NCBI RefSeq assembly: GCF_025144145.1
Contig: NZ_CP083552.1
Location: 1-64,000 of the forward strand
Direction: 5' to 3'
Source of the DNA: Leisingera sp. M658
GTDB taxonomy: Bacteria > Pseudomonadota > Alphaproteobacteria > Rhodobacterales > Rhodobacteraceae
Length of the DNA stretch: 64,000 nucleotides
Shown here: positions 44,320 through 53,540 of the stretch, piece by piece
Position numbering within the stretch: the first letter of the stretch is position 1
Layout: each line of letters starts with the position of its first letter
The notes under the pieces: generated by a model
What the model saw: the letters and a program-made list of their open reading frames with translations, nothing else
Database searches by the model: none
Told to the model about the DNA's origin: nothing
Made by a program: the position numbers and the translations under genes

Positions 44320-45130
44320 TCCGGACGGTATAGGTGGTTTTCGCCCCGGCGGGCGGGGCCGGGAAGGGGGCTGCGCGGCGGACCTGGGCCAGGGCGATGC
44401 TGTCGAGCTTGGCGGAGCCTGAGCTTTTGACGATGCGGGCTGATTGCAGGGCGCCATTGGCGGCGATGGAGAACCGCACCAGCGCAGCACCGCGGATATT
44501 GACCCGCTGCCGCTTGGCCCGCATCACCCGCCGCAGCACCTGGCCGCGGTAATTGTCCGCCGCGGCGTTGCCCTGCTGTTTGGCGGTGCCGGGGGTTTGC
44601 GTCGCCTGTCCTGCCGGTTTTGCCGCGCGGCCTGCGGCGGTGCCCTGTGCGGCGTCCTGATCACTGTTGCCGCGCGGGGCGGGCTTGCGGGGTTCCGGCT
44701 GGGTTTTTGGTGCCGGCGCCGGTGCAGGCTTGGCCTCGGGCAGGGGTTGCTGCGCTGCGGGCAGGGGAGGCTGCGCGGCTGGTTCCTGCTGCACAGGTTT
44801 CGCTTGGCCGGATGGCAGGACCGGCGTGGCCTTTGGCAGGGCCGCGGGTTCTGCCGCGGCGATTGGAGCAACCGGCTGTTGCGGTTCGGGGGCGGGGTGC
44901 TGCGCGGCCTCTTGGACCGGCTGTTCTGCCTTAAGAACCTCCTCGGCCTCAACCGGAACATCTGTGCCTTGGGCCAGGTCGGCAAAGGCAAACCCTTGGG
45001 CGGCCAGGCCGGTCTGGCCGCCTGCCTGTTCGGCCTGTTCGCGGTCTGTCAGAAAGGCAGCGCCGGCGTGGGCTGCAGCGGCGAGGAACAGCGCTGCGAG
45101 ACCTGCCAGCCGGGAGTGCGGCACCTTCAT
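44306..45130 (-). CDS. tonB: TonB energy-transducing protein
   Basis: The 274-residue protein has an N-terminal membrane helix, a long Pro/Ala/Glu/Lys-rich spacer (about 60-185) and a C-terminal TonB domain (YRGQVLRRVMRAKRQRVNI, then AALVRFSIAANGALQSARIV). It transmits the proton-motive force from ExbB/ExbD to the haem receptor. It overlaps the upstream exbD gene by four bases and is the last gene of the six-gene leftward unit. Confidence 0.93.
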   Translation of the reverse strand: MKVPHSRLAGLAALFLAAAAHAGAAFLTDREQAEQAGGQTGLAAQGFAFADLAQGTDVPVEAEEVLKAEQPVQEAAQHPAPEPQQPVAPIAAAEPAALPKATPVLPSGQAKPVQQEPAAQPPLPAAQQPLPEAKPAPAPAPKTQPEPRKPAPRGNSDQDAAQGTAAGRAAKPAGQATQTPGTAKQQGNAAADNYRGQVLRRVMRAKRQRVNIRGAALVRFSIAANGALQSARIVKSSGSAKLDSIALAQVRRAAPFPAPPAGAKTTYTVRIKGK

Positions 45131-45516
45131 TGCAGCGCTCTTTCGGTGACGATCAGCACCCGTTCGGCGCCGGCACTGCGCAGGGCGTTGCCCAGTTTCA
45201 CCAGGTCCCGCGCGGGCAGGTTGCGATCGGGCACGATGCGCAGGGCGGCCCGGTCTTCGCGGTTCAGCGCGGTGACATAGGCGGCGGCGTCCGGCAACAC
45301 CTTGCCGCGCAGGGTCAGGCGGCCATCGGCATGGGCTACCAGCGCATCGGGCGGTTCGCGGCCTTCAAGGTCCTGCGCCTCGATTAGGGTCAGATCCTGG
45401 TCGAGCGGCACCGCCAGGGTGCCGGCAATCATGAAGAAGATCAGCATCAGGAACACGATGTTGATCAGCGCAATTGTCGGCTCCTTCTGTGCGGCGGCGG
45501 GCGGTTTGAGGCGCAT
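45127..45516 (-). CDS. exbD: ExbD/TolR-family protein (second copy)
   Basis: The 129-residue protein has the ExbD N-terminal membrane helix (PTIALINIVFLMLIFFMIAGT, whose helix contains the usual aspartate position replaced by Asn in LINIVF) and a periplasmic domain. The proton-path Asp of ExbD is normally in the helix; here that site reads Asn, so this copy may be structural. It lies between exbD copy one and tonB. Confidence 0.82.
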   Translation of the reverse strand: MRLKPPAAAQKEPTIALINIVFLMLIFFMIAGTLAVPLDQDLTLIEAQDLEGREPPDALVAHADGRLTLRGKVLPDAAAYVTALNREDRAALRIVPDRNLPARDLVKLGNALRSAGAERVLIVTERALQ

Positions 45517-45896
45517 CAGCCGAGCACCAGGGTTTGCAGCCCGTCAACGCCGCGCAGGGCGGACAGCAGGTCAACCAGCCGCTGCGAGGAGGCATCTGCG
45601 CCAGGGCTGATCAGCACCAGATGGCCGCCGGATTGCGGCTGCATCCGGATCAGGCCGGCAATCCGTTCCAGGTCGGCGGGCTGGCCGTTCAGGGTCAGGC
45701 TTTGTTCGCCGAGCGCCACAAACAGCATCTGCTTGCCGGTGCTGGCGGCGCCCTGGCCTGCGGCCATCAGCTCAACCTCGCCGAATTTCGAGAAGGTGGA
45801 GGTGAGCATGAAGAACAACAGAAGCAGGAAGATCACGTCGATCAGCGAGGTCATCGACAGGCGTCTGCGTTTTATGCCGTGCAGTTTAACCGCCAT
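45516..45896 (-). CDS. exbD: ExbD/TolR-family protein (first copy)
   Basis: The 126-residue protein has the canonical helix SMTSLIDVIFLLLLFFMLTS with the proton-path Asp. The ATG at 45896 overlaps the exbB end by 11 bases (the exbB stop TAA lies inside it). Together with ExbB it forms the proton channel that powers TonB. The stop overlaps the start of the second copy. Confidence 0.9.
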   Translation of the reverse strand: MAVKLHGIKRRRLSMTSLIDVIFLLLLFFMLTSTFSKFGEVELMAAGQGAASTGKQMLFVALGEQSLTLNGQPADLERIAGLIRMQPQSGGHLVLISPGADASSQRLVDLLSALRGVDGLQTLVLG

Positions 45897-46548
45897 GGGC
45901 CACCTGCAGGGGCGCCTCTGCCGGAGACAGGGCAGGGGAAGACGGGGCAAAGACGGTGCGCAGGGCACGGTTGGCAAAGACCCGTTCGCGCTGCATCCGG
46001 GCGGTCAGCCAGCTGAGCACCAGCGAGACCGGCATCGCCACCGCCAGCCCTGCGGCGGTGGTCAGCAGCGCCACCCAGATACCGCCGGCCAGCAGCGAGG
46101 GATCCACCGAGGCGCCAGCGGATTGCAGTTTCTGAAAAGCCTCGATCATGCCGATGACGGTGCCGAACAGCCCCAGCAGCGGTGCCAGCTGGGCCACCAT
46201 GTCCAGCGTGCCAAGGCCGCGCTCAAGCCGGGAGAAACGTTCCTCGGCCTCGGCGTCGGCGCGGTCGGCCTGCATCTGGTCCGGGGCGCCGTCCAGCGCC
46301 AGCCGCATCACCGGCACCAGATAGGATTTGCTTTGGCTGAGGCTGTGCCGGGCCGCGTCAGCCTCGCCCCGGTCCCAGGCAGCCACTGCGGCAGCCAGGG
46401 CGCGATGCTGGCCGACCCGTGCCATGCGGTATTGCCAGATTTTGTAAAGCACCAGCGCGCTGGTCAGCACCGAGACCGCCAGCAGCAGCAGCACAACCGG
46501 GCCGCCGAGGTCCAGCACCTTGTTCAGGGCGGTGTGTATTGTGTTCAT
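45886..46548 (-). CDS. exbB: ExbB/TolQ-family proton channel protein
   Basis: The 220-residue protein has three membrane helices; the family core is LGTLDMVAQLAPLLGLFGTV, then GMIEAFQKL and GGIWVALLTTAAGLAVAMP. It forms the pentameric channel of the TonB motor. It overlaps the upstream small exported gene by four bases. Confidence 0.93.
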   Translation of the reverse strand: MNTIHTALNKVLDLGGPVVLLLLAVSVLTSALVLYKIWQYRMARVGQHRALAAAVAAWDRGEADAARHSLSQSKSYLVPVMRLALDGAPDQMQADRADAEAEERFSRLERGLGTLDMVAQLAPLLGLFGTVIGMIEAFQKLQSAGASVDPSLLAGGIWVALLTTAAGLAVAMPVSLVLSWLTARMQRERVFANRALRTVFAPSSPALSPAEAPLQVAHGG

Positions 46549-46973
46549 CCTGCCAGCTCCATCACTTTGGAGCTGAGGCGCAGGCCGCGGCTGCAGGCGC
46601 CGTCGGGCAGGCCGCCGCCGGTGCAGGTGGCGGCGCCGTTGATCAGGACCCGGCTGATGTCCGCGCAGGCCTGCGGGAACTGGAACTGCCGCACGCGCAG
46701 GCGCCCGGCAGGAAGGTCCCGGAAATCGAGAAGTGTCAGCCGCGCGACCTGCCCCCGGGCGTCGAACAGGACGGTTTCATAGACCGCCTGCTCGACGTCT
46801 TTGGCATGGGAGTTTTGCACCGCAAAGGACAGTTTGCAGGCACCCTCCGCCGCTTCTGCCGCGCTGAGTTCAATGGCGATACCGGGTTCGGCGGCGTCTT
46901 CTGCCGCCGCGCCGGTTGCTGCCAGCGCGGCAGTCAGAAGCAGGGAAATCAGGGCTTTACGTCCATGTGCCAT
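46545..46973 (-). CDS. Small periplasmic protein of the haem uptake operon, function unknown
   Basis: The 142-residue protein has a signal peptide (ALISLLLTAALAATGAAA) and four cysteines in the mature part that could form disulfides. It lies between the receptor gene and exbB, 27 bases after the receptor, and overlaps exbB. A similar small exported protein often accompanies roseobacter haem receptors; its role is not known to me. Confidence 0.75.
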   Translation of the reverse strand: MAHGRKALISLLLTAALAATGAAAEDAAEPGIAIELSAAEAAEGACKLSFAVQNSHAKDVEQAVYETVLFDARGQVARLTLLDFRDLPAGRLRVRQFQFPQACADISRVLINGAATCTGGGLPDGACSRGLRLSSKVMELAG

Positions 46974-47000
46974 GTCGCACCTCTTGGTCGGTTCCGGGGA

Positions 47001-49100
47001 TCAGAAGGTTTTGGCCAGCGTCAGCTTGAAATTGCGCCCCGCCGCGTCGCGGGAATAGAGGCTGGGCCGGTAGGCGCGGTCAAAGGCGTTCTCGATGCCG
47101 AAACGTACCTCGGTGCCTTGCAGCAGGCCGGACTGCGGCTTGTAGGTGGCGCGCAGATTGTGGACGCCGTAGCCCGCCACTGCCGTTCCTGCAGCATCAA
47201 AGCCGGATTTCGCCGCCACCAGTTCCCAGCTGAGATCCAGTGTCTCGCCGAAGCGTTTGCCCAGGGTCAGGCGCAGATCGTCCGAGGCCAGGTTGCGCCA
47301 GCGCGCGGCGGTGCCGTTCAGGACTTCTTCGCCATCGGGCAGGTTGGCGTTCAGGTCGGCGTAAAAGCCGGAGTCGAGCGCATAGCCGGCCTCAATCTCG
47401 AACCCGCGGGTATCAACCTTGTCGAGCGGCACAAAGGCGAAGAAGGGCGGCGTGGGCAGGGAGACAGAGCTGACATAAGAAGTGATGTCGCGCAGCCGGC
47501 TTTGGTAGTAGGTCACCTTGACCGCCAGGCTGTCATTGGCGGTCAGCACATCCGCCGCCGCGTATGAGGCGCCGATTTCATAGGTGTGCGAGCGTTCGGA
47601 AACACCGATGCGGGCGGCATTGTCCAGATCGTCGATCACCGGCAGGTTTTCGGTATAGGCGGCACTGCCGAACAGGGCAAACCCAGCGTCGAATTCATAG
47701 CGCAGCGACAAGCCGCCCATCAGCGCCGAGGCGTCGTGGTTCTGCGAGCCGTCATGTGCCTTGATCTCCTGTGATTCGTAGCGCAGGGCAGGGGTGGCGG
47801 TCCAGCGGCCGATAGAGATGTCGTCGACGGCAAACACCGCATAACGCTTGGCGGTGCCGCCCGGTGCGGAGGAGGCATCGAGGCGTTCGCGGCGCGACAG
47901 CTCAACCCCGGCGCGCAGGTCGTGGGTGGCGGCGCCGGTGGTGAAATAGCTGCTGTTTTTTACAGTCAGCTTGGTTGTCTCATAGCGGTGATCGGCGTCC
48001 TGGGTGGCGCTGCTGAAGGGGGTGCCCGCCGGGCCGCTGCGCGCGCAGTTCGGATCGGCCCGGACCACGCCGCCGTCGTCGCAAAAGGCGCTGCCGGCGA
48101 TGTAGGACTGGGTGATTTCCTGATCAGAATAGGTCAGGTTCACGTCCAGATTGACCAGATCATTGCCAACCGGGTTCCATTGGTAGCGGATGCCGGCGAC
48201 GCGGTTATCAATCCGGCGGTCGACCCTGCCGAAGCTGGTGCTGGTGGTGCCGAAACCATCGTAGGGCACGTCTTTTTCGTCGTTCGCGCTGTCGTTCAGC
48301 GAGGCAGTGATCGAATGCTCGCCCGCATCGCCAAAGCTGTACTTGCCCTTGATCAGGTAAGAGGGCGTGCGCGACTGGGTGTTGGCCACCTGGCTGCCGT
48401 CGCCATTGTCGTATTCGGCGGTGTCGCGCAGGGTGTAGTTCAGCAGCAGCTCAAAGTTATCCAGCGGCTGCCAGGCCAGGATCGAGGAGCTGGCGAACCC
48501 TTCGCCGTTGCTGGTGGCCTGCAGGGTCTGACGGAAGCGCAGGCCAATTTCACCGCCGGTGAAATCCGAGGCGTCCTTGGTGTCCAGTTTGACCAGACCG
48601 CCGATGATGCCAGAGCCGTATTCAAAGCTGCCGATGGTGCCGCGCAGGACCGAGACCTCTTTGTACAGTTCCGGGTCGGTGAACAGCTGGGTGCCGATGC
48701 GGTACAGCTCCTCGGAGCCGGTGGTGGCGCCGTCGACGATCACCTGGACCTTCTGGTCGGTGCCAAAGCTGCTGGTGGCGCCGAAGCCGCGGATGTTGAT
48801 GCCGGCGCCGCGCGGGGTGTTGCCGTTCACCAGGTTGACGCCGGGCACGGAATCGATCAGCTCGCCGATGGTGCCGGCCTGGCGGTCGTCGATCTCTTCC
48901 TGGGTGATCACAGTCAGCGGCACCGCGGTGCCGGTCTGCACCTCGCGCTTGCCCTGGCCCAGGTCAACTGTGCCCAGGAAATCCTCGTCTTCAATGATAT
49001 CCTGTGCGGCCAGGCTGCCGGCGCTGGCCATCAGGCCCAGCATTGAAACGGTGCTTAGCAGGAGCCACCCGCCATGCCGTTTCTTGTGGTGTTTCCCCAT
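47001..49100 (-). CDS. hmuR: TonB-dependent outer-membrane haem receptor
   Basis: The 699-residue protein has a signal peptide, a TonB-box-like stretch (DFLGTVDLGQG), a plug domain (IDDRQAGTIGELIDSVPGVN, then GAGINIRGFGATSS) and a 22-strand barrel ending in KLTLAKTF with a terminal Phe. The genes around it (exbBD, tonB, divergent hmuSTUV) identify the ligand as haem with good confidence. The ATG at 49100 starts the leftward arm. Confidence 0.9.
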   Translation of the reverse strand: MGKHHKKRHGGWLLLSTVSMLGLMASAGSLAAQDIIEDEDFLGTVDLGQGKREVQTGTAVPLTVITQEEIDDRQAGTIGELIDSVPGVNLVNGNTPRGAGINIRGFGATSSFGTDQKVQVIVDGATTGSEELYRIGTQLFTDPELYKEVSVLRGTIGSFEYGSGIIGGLVKLDTKDASDFTGGEIGLRFRQTLQATSNGEGFASSSILAWQPLDNFELLLNYTLRDTAEYDNGDGSQVANTQSRTPSYLIKGKYSFGDAGEHSITASLNDSANDEKDVPYDGFGTTSTSFGRVDRRIDNRVAGIRYQWNPVGNDLVNLDVNLTYSDQEITQSYIAGSAFCDDGGVVRADPNCARSGPAGTPFSSATQDADHRYETTKLTVKNSSYFTTGAATHDLRAGVELSRRERLDASSAPGGTAKRYAVFAVDDISIGRWTATPALRYESQEIKAHDGSQNHDASALMGGLSLRYEFDAGFALFGSAAYTENLPVIDDLDNAARIGVSERSHTYEIGASYAAADVLTANDSLAVKVTYYQSRLRDITSYVSSVSLPTPPFFAFVPLDKVDTRGFEIEAGYALDSGFYADLNANLPDGEEVLNGTAARWRNLASDDLRLTLGKRFGETLDLSWELVAAKSGFDAAGTAVAGYGVHNLRATYKPQSGLLQGTEVRFGIENAFDRAYRPSLYSRDAAGRNFKLTLAKTF

Positions 49101-49216
49101 CTCGCGTCCCTTTGCATCTGTCTGTTCTGTTGAACCGGATGCTTGCGACGGGGCTGGCGTGGTCGTGTGTCTGACGTTGCGGATTCACAAATTCCGCTTG
49201 AGCCTGTTAATAAAGG

Positions 49217-49231
49217 TGATAGAAACAGTCA
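49217..49231. promoter_or_regulatory. RirA-type iron box (TGA-N9-TCA) in the divergent haem promoter region
   Basis: TGATAGAAACAGTCA matches the iron-rhodo-box TGA-N9-TCA described for RirA-controlled genes in Rhizobiales and Rhodobacterales. It lies 99 bases before hmuS and 117 before hmuR and overlaps a plausible -10 (TAGAAA, with TTGAGC 16 bases upstream) for the rightward arm. Confidence 0.6.
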
Positions 49232-49330
49232 ACATAAATTAACGTGCCGTAAAATGCGGCCGCCAGCTGCTGCGCGCTTTATCTGCCGCCGTTGCCAGCC
49301 CTTTCCAATCTCCCAGCTGAGAGGGCTGAC

Positions 49331-50383
49331 ATGACTGATACCCCGATGACGCCGGCGGCGATCCGTGCCGCACGCGCTGAACATTCCGCCCTGCGCGACC
49401 GTGATTTTGCGGATAAATTCGGCATTTCCGAGGGCCAGCTGGTGGCGGCCTATGCAGGCCAAGGCATGACCCGCATCAGTGCCGCGCCGGATGCGATCAT
49501 GCCGCGGCTGGCTGCCTTGGGCGAGGTGATGGCGCTGACCCGCAACCGGTCCTGCGTGATTGAGAAGGTGGGGGTGTACGGCAATTACCGTTCGGGCCAG
49601 CATGCCTCGATGGTGCTGAACGATGCGATCGACCTGCGGCTGTTCCCCAAGCATTTCGTCACCGCCTTTGCGGTGGAGCGGGAGACGGACAAGGGCATCA
49701 AGCGGTCCATTCAGATCTTCGATGCAGCCGGGGATGCGGTGCATAAGGTGCATCTGCGCGAGGCTTCGGATCTGGCGGCCTGGGACCGGCTGGTGGAAGA
49801 CCTGAAGCTGGAAGACCAGAGCCAGGCGCTGGCAGTGGAGCCGCGCAAGCCGGCGGAGGCGCCCAAGGGCAACACGGACAAGGCCGATGCGCTGCGCACG
49901 GAATGGGCCAGGATGACCGACACCCACCAGTTTATGCGGCTGACCTCGAAACTGAAGATGAACCGGCTGGGCGCCTACCGCATTGCCGGGGCGCCGCTGG
50001 CCCGCGCGCTGGAGCCGGCTGCGGTGAACAGCATGCTTGAAGCGGTGCGCGATCAGGGCGTTGAGGTGATGATTTTCGTGGGCAATACGGGCTGCATCGA
50101 AATCCACAGCGGCCCGGTGAAAACCCTGCGCGAAATGGGGCCGTGGCAGAACATCCTCGATCCCGGTTTCGACCTGCATCTGCGGCTGGATCATATTGCC
50201 GAAGTCTGGGCCGTCACCAAACCCACCCAGCGCGGCGATGCGGTCTCGGTTGAGGCGTTTGACGCTGACGGCGCTCTGATCCTGCAGGTCTTTGGCCGCC
50301 GGGCCGAGGCCAGGGATCACCGGCCCGCGTGGAATGCCATCGTCGAAGGCCTGGCCACTCTGACTGCGGCAGAGGTGGCCTGA
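49331..50383 (+). CDS. hmuS: Hemin-degrading/haem-trafficking factor HmuS (HemS/ChuS family)
   Basis: The 350-residue cytoplasmic protein has the duplicated HemS fold (about 30-170 and 190-340), with repeated motifs such as VMALTRNRSCVIEKVGVYGN and VEVMIFVGNTGCIEIHSGPV, and LDHIAEVWAVTKPT near the end. It accepts haem delivered by HmuTUV for storage or degradation. The ATG at 49331 follows GAGGG. The stop overlaps hmuT by one base. Confidence 0.93.
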   Translation: MTDTPMTPAAIRAARAEHSALRDRDFADKFGISEGQLVAAYAGQGMTRISAAPDAIMPRLAALGEVMALTRNRSCVIEKVGVYGNYRSGQHASMVLNDAIDLRLFPKHFVTAFAVERETDKGIKRSIQIFDAAGDAVHKVHLREASDLAAWDRLVEDLKLEDQSQALAVEPRKPAEAPKGNTDKADALRTEWARMTDTHQFMRLTSKLKMNRLGAYRIAGAPLARALEPAAVNSMLEAVRDQGVEVMIFVGNTGCIEIHSGPVKTLREMGPWQNILDPGFDLHLRLDHIAEVWAVTKPTQRGDAVSVEAFDADGALILQVFGRRAEARDHRPAWNAIVEGLATLTAAEVA

Positions 50384-51270
50384 TGACAGTACTGTCCCGT
50401 CTGTATCTGGGTTTGAACCTGCTGGTTGCTGCGGTGTTTGCAGGCCATATGGCGCTGGCGGATCCGGCAAGCCGCATCGTTTCGGTCGGCGGCTCGGTCA
50501 CGGAAATCGTCTATGCGCTGGATCAGCAGCACCGGCTGATTGCCCGGGACACAACCTCCACCTTTCCGGCGGAGGCCCGGCAGCTGCCCGACATCGGCTA
50601 TCAGCGGGCGCTGGCGCCTGAGGGGGTGCTGTCGGTGGCGCCGGACATGATCCTGGCGATTGAGGGCGCCGGGCCGCCGGAGACACTGGACGTGCTGAAG
50701 GCGGCTGAGGTGGCATATATCAGCGTGCCCGAAGATTTCAGCGCCGAAGGGATTGCCCGCAAGATCCGCACTGTTGGCGCTGCTTTGGACCAGCAGGACG
50801 CGGCTGAGGTGCTGGCCGGGCAGGTCAGCGCGGAAATCGCCACCGCCCAGGCTGCGGCGGCAAAGGCGGCAGGCGGCGCGCCCCGGACAGTGCTGTTTGT
50901 GCTGTCCACCCAGGGCGGGCGCATCATGGCAGGCGGTGCGGACACGGCGGCGGACAGCATTATCCGGCTGGCGGGCGGTGTGAATGCGGTGACGGGGTTC
51001 GCGGGCTACAAGCCGATGACGGATGAGGCCATCGCGCAAGCCGCGCCGGATGTGATCCTGATGATGGACCGCGGCGGCGACCATGGCATCCGCACCGAAG
51101 ACCTGCTGGCGATCCCGGCCATCCAGCCCACTCCGGCGGCGCAAAACGGCGCCATTGTGCGGATGAACGGGCTGCATCTGATTGGTTTCGGCCCGCGCAC
51201 GGCCTCGGCGGTCACTAAATTGAACTTGGCGCTGTATGGCGGGGGGGCGCAGGATGTCCTTGGCCATTGA
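50383..51270 (+). CDS. hmuT: Periplasmic haem-binding protein HmuT
   Basis: The 295-residue protein has a signal peptide and the class III binding-protein pattern (ASRIVSVGGSVTEIVYALDQ, LPDIGYQRALAPEGVLSVAP). It delivers haem to HmuUV. Its end overlaps the hmuU start by 17 bases. Confidence 0.92.
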   Translation: MTVLSRLYLGLNLLVAAVFAGHMALADPASRIVSVGGSVTEIVYALDQQHRLIARDTTSTFPAEARQLPDIGYQRALAPEGVLSVAPDMILAIEGAGPPETLDVLKAAEVAYISVPEDFSAEGIARKIRTVGAALDQQDAAEVLAGQVSAEIATAQAAAAKAAGGAPRTVLFVLSTQGGRIMAGGADTAADSIIRLAGGVNAVTGFAGYKPMTDEAIAQAAPDVILMMDRGGDHGIRTEDLLAIPAIQPTPAAQNGAIVRMNGLHLIGFGPRTASAVTKLNLALYGGGAQDVLGH

Positions 51271-52330
51271 TGCACCTGCCGCCGCAGGGCGGGGAGTGGA
51301 CCGCCGGCTGCAGGCGCGGCGGCTGACCGTGGGGCTGGCCGCGCTGCTGGCGGTGATGGCGGTGTTTTCGCTGGCCTGGGGCGCTTCGGGCACCTCGCTG
51401 TGGGGTGCGCTTGGCGATCTGGCGGCGGGCCGGGAGCTGAGCCGTCTGGACCGGCTTATCCTGTTTGATATCCGGCTGCCGCGCCTGGTCATGGGCGCAT
51501 TGGTGGGGGCGGCGCTGGCGGTATCCGGCGCGCTGCTGCAGGGGCTGTTCCGCAACCCGCTGGCGGACCCGGCCATTGTGGGTGTCAGCGCCGGCGCCGG
51601 TCTGGCGGCGGTGGCGGCCATCGTGCTGGGCAGCGCGCTGCCTGCCGCGGTTCAGCAGGCGGCGGGCAGCTATCTGGTGTCCATTGCCGCGTTTTTCGGC
51701 AGCTGGACCGCCATTCTGGTGCTCTACCGGATTTCCACCCGCGGCGGGCAGACCTCGGTTGCGACCATGCTGCTGGCGGGCATTGCGATCAGCGCGCTGG
51801 CCAATGCGGGCACCGGCATGATCACATTCATGGCCGATGACAGCCAGCTGCGCGATCTGACGTTCTGGAACATGGGGTCCTTGGCCGGCGCCACCTGGGC
51901 CAAGGTCATGGCCGCCGCGCCGGTGATTTGCCTGGCGCTGCTGGCGGCGCCGTTTCTGGCCCGCGGGCTGAACGGGCTGGCCCTGGGCGAGGCGGCTGCA
52001 GGCCACACCGGCATTGCGGTGCAGCGGGTCAAGAACACGGCGGTTGTGACGGTTGCTGCCGCCACCGGCGCGGCGGTGGCGGTGTCCGGCGGTATTGGTT
52101 TTGTCGGCATTGTGGTGCCGCATCTGCTGCGGCTGGCCACCGGGCCGGACCACCACAGCCTGCTGCCGAACGCGGCCCTGCTGGGGGCCTCGCTGCTGCT
52201 GGCGGCGGATATGATCGCACGCGTGGCCGTGGCGCCGGCAGAGCTGCCCATCGGCATCATCACGGCGGTGCTGGGCGCGCCGTTCTTTCTGTGGATCCTG
52301 CTGCGCCGTTTCGGCAGCACCGGCATTTAG
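51254..52330 (+). CDS. hmuU: Haem ABC transporter permease HmuU (FecCD family)
   Basis: The 358-residue membrane protein has about ten helices and FecCD motifs (DIRLPRLVMGALVGAALAVS, ALLQGLFRNPLADPAIVGVS, GGIGFVGIVVPHLLR). The ATG at 51254 gives the usual short cytoplasmic N-terminus. Confidence 0.93.
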   Translation: MSLAIDAPAAAGRGVDRRLQARRLTVGLAALLAVMAVFSLAWGASGTSLWGALGDLAAGRELSRLDRLILFDIRLPRLVMGALVGAALAVSGALLQGLFRNPLADPAIVGVSAGAGLAAVAAIVLGSALPAAVQQAAGSYLVSIAAFFGSWTAILVLYRISTRGGQTSVATMLLAGIAISALANAGTGMITFMADDSQLRDLTFWNMGSLAGATWAKVMAAAPVICLALLAAPFLARGLNGLALGEAAAGHTGIAVQRVKNTAVVTVAAATGAAVAVSGGIGFVGIVVPHLLRLATGPDHHSLLPNAALLGASLLLAADMIARVAVAPAELPIGIITAVLGAPFFLWILLRRFGSTGI

Positions 52331-52340
52331 GAGGCCCGTC

Positions 52341-53117
52341 ATGCAGGCATATGATATCCGGGTCACGCTGGGCCGCCGCGCCATCCTGAAGGGGGTGGAT
52401 TTTGAGGCCCGCCCCGGCGAGGTGACCGCCATTGCCGGCCCCAATGGATCGGGCAAGACCACGCTGCTGCGGGCGATGACCGGCGAGGTGCCGTTTACCG
52501 GGCGGGTGCTGCTGAACGGGCGCGATACCGCCGCCATGAAACCCTGGCAGCTGGCCGCCATCCGCGCGGTGCAGCCGCAGTCCGCCGCCATCGCGTTTCC
52601 GTTCACGGTGCTGGAGATTGTCCGGCTGGGATTGCGCGCCGGGCTGGCGGCGGCGGACAGCGCGCTGCCGCTGCGCGCGCTGGAACAGGTGGATCTGGCG
52701 GGTTTTGCGCACCGGTTCTATCAGGATCTGTCGGGCGGCGAGCAGCAGCGGGTGCAGCTGGCCCGGGTGATGGTGCAGGTCTGGGAGCCGGTGCTGGACG
52801 GCGTGCCGCGCTGGCTGATCCTGGACGAGCCGGTGGCCAGTCTGGATATCGGCCATCAGTTCACGGTGATGGATCTGGCGCGCGATTATGCGGTGCGCGG
52901 CGGCGGCGTGGTGGCGGTGATGCATGACCTGAACCTCACCGCGATGTTTGCCGACCGGATCACCCTGATCCATGCAGGCCGGGTGGCCGCGGACGGCGCG
53001 CCGGGAGACGTGCTGACCAATGACACATTGGCGCAGGTCTATGGCTGCCCGGTGCCGGTGAACAGCGTGCCGCCCGCCGGTGTGCCGTTCCTGCTGCCGC
53101 AGGCGCGCGCGGTCTGA
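52341..53117 (+). CDS. hmuV: Haem ABC transporter ATP-binding protein HmuV
   Basis: The 258-residue ATPase has Walker A GPNGSGKTT at 33-41, the signature LSGGEQQRVQLARVM and Walker B WLILDEPVASLD. It is ten bases after hmuU. With HmuT and HmuU it forms the inner-membrane haem importer; this ends the rightward arm. Confidence 0.95.
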   Translation: MQAYDIRVTLGRRAILKGVDFEARPGEVTAIAGPNGSGKTTLLRAMTGEVPFTGRVLLNGRDTAAMKPWQLAAIRAVQPQSAAIAFPFTVLEIVRLGLRAGLAAADSALPLRALEQVDLAGFAHRFYQDLSGGEQQRVQLARVMVQVWEPVLDGVPRWLILDEPVASLDIGHQFTVMDLARDYAVRGGGVVAVMHDLNLTAMFADRITLIHAGRVAADGAPGDVLTNDTLAQVYGCPVPVNSVPPAGVPFLLPQARAV

Positions 53118-53198
53118 AGCAGGGCGCGCCGGGGCCGGGGGGGACGGGGCACAATCCCGGTCTGGCCAGCATCCTGTCTTAGGGCTATTGGAGCGTAC

Positions 53199-53540
53199 AT
53201 GACTGATACTTTGCCTCCGTGCCCCGAATGCGCCTCTGCCTATACCTATCAGGTGGATGCCCTGCTGATTTGTCCTGAATGCGCGCATGAATGGGCGGCA
53301 GGGGCGGCGGACGGCGAGACTGCCGAAGTGCGCGACAGCGTCGGCAATCTGCTGGCCGACGGCGACACGGTCACGGTTATCAAGGACCTGAAGCTGAAGG
53401 GGACGTCCTCGGTTATCAAGGTTGGCACCAAGGTCCGGGGCATCCGGCTGGTGGATGGCGACCACGACATTGATTGCAAGGTGCCGGGGGTCGGCCCGAT
53501 CGGCCTGAAATCGCAGTTTGTCAAGAAAGTGTCCGGCTAG
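53199..53540 (+). CDS. yjdM: YjdM/PhnA-type zinc-ribbon protein
   Basis: The 113-residue protein has a zinc ribbon [20 protein letters not shown] with a second CxxC, and the conserved C-terminal SH3-like part ([40 protein letters not shown]). It is full length compared with E. coli YjdM. The stop codon TAG (53538-53540) is inside the CTAG target duplication of the adjacent IS element, so the insertion happened at the last codon without changing the protein. Confidence 0.92.
   Translation: MTDTLPPCPECASAYTYQVDALLICPECAHEWAAGAADGETAEVRDSVGNLLADGDTVTVIKDLKLKGTSSVIKVGTKVRGIRLVDGDHDIDCKVPGVGPIGLKSQFVKKVSG

Noticed and set aside
45516-45977. Upstream-extended start for the first ExbD
   Set aside because: The extra 27 residues come from the end of exbB read in another frame. 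The ATG at 45896 gives the usual ExbD N-terminus.
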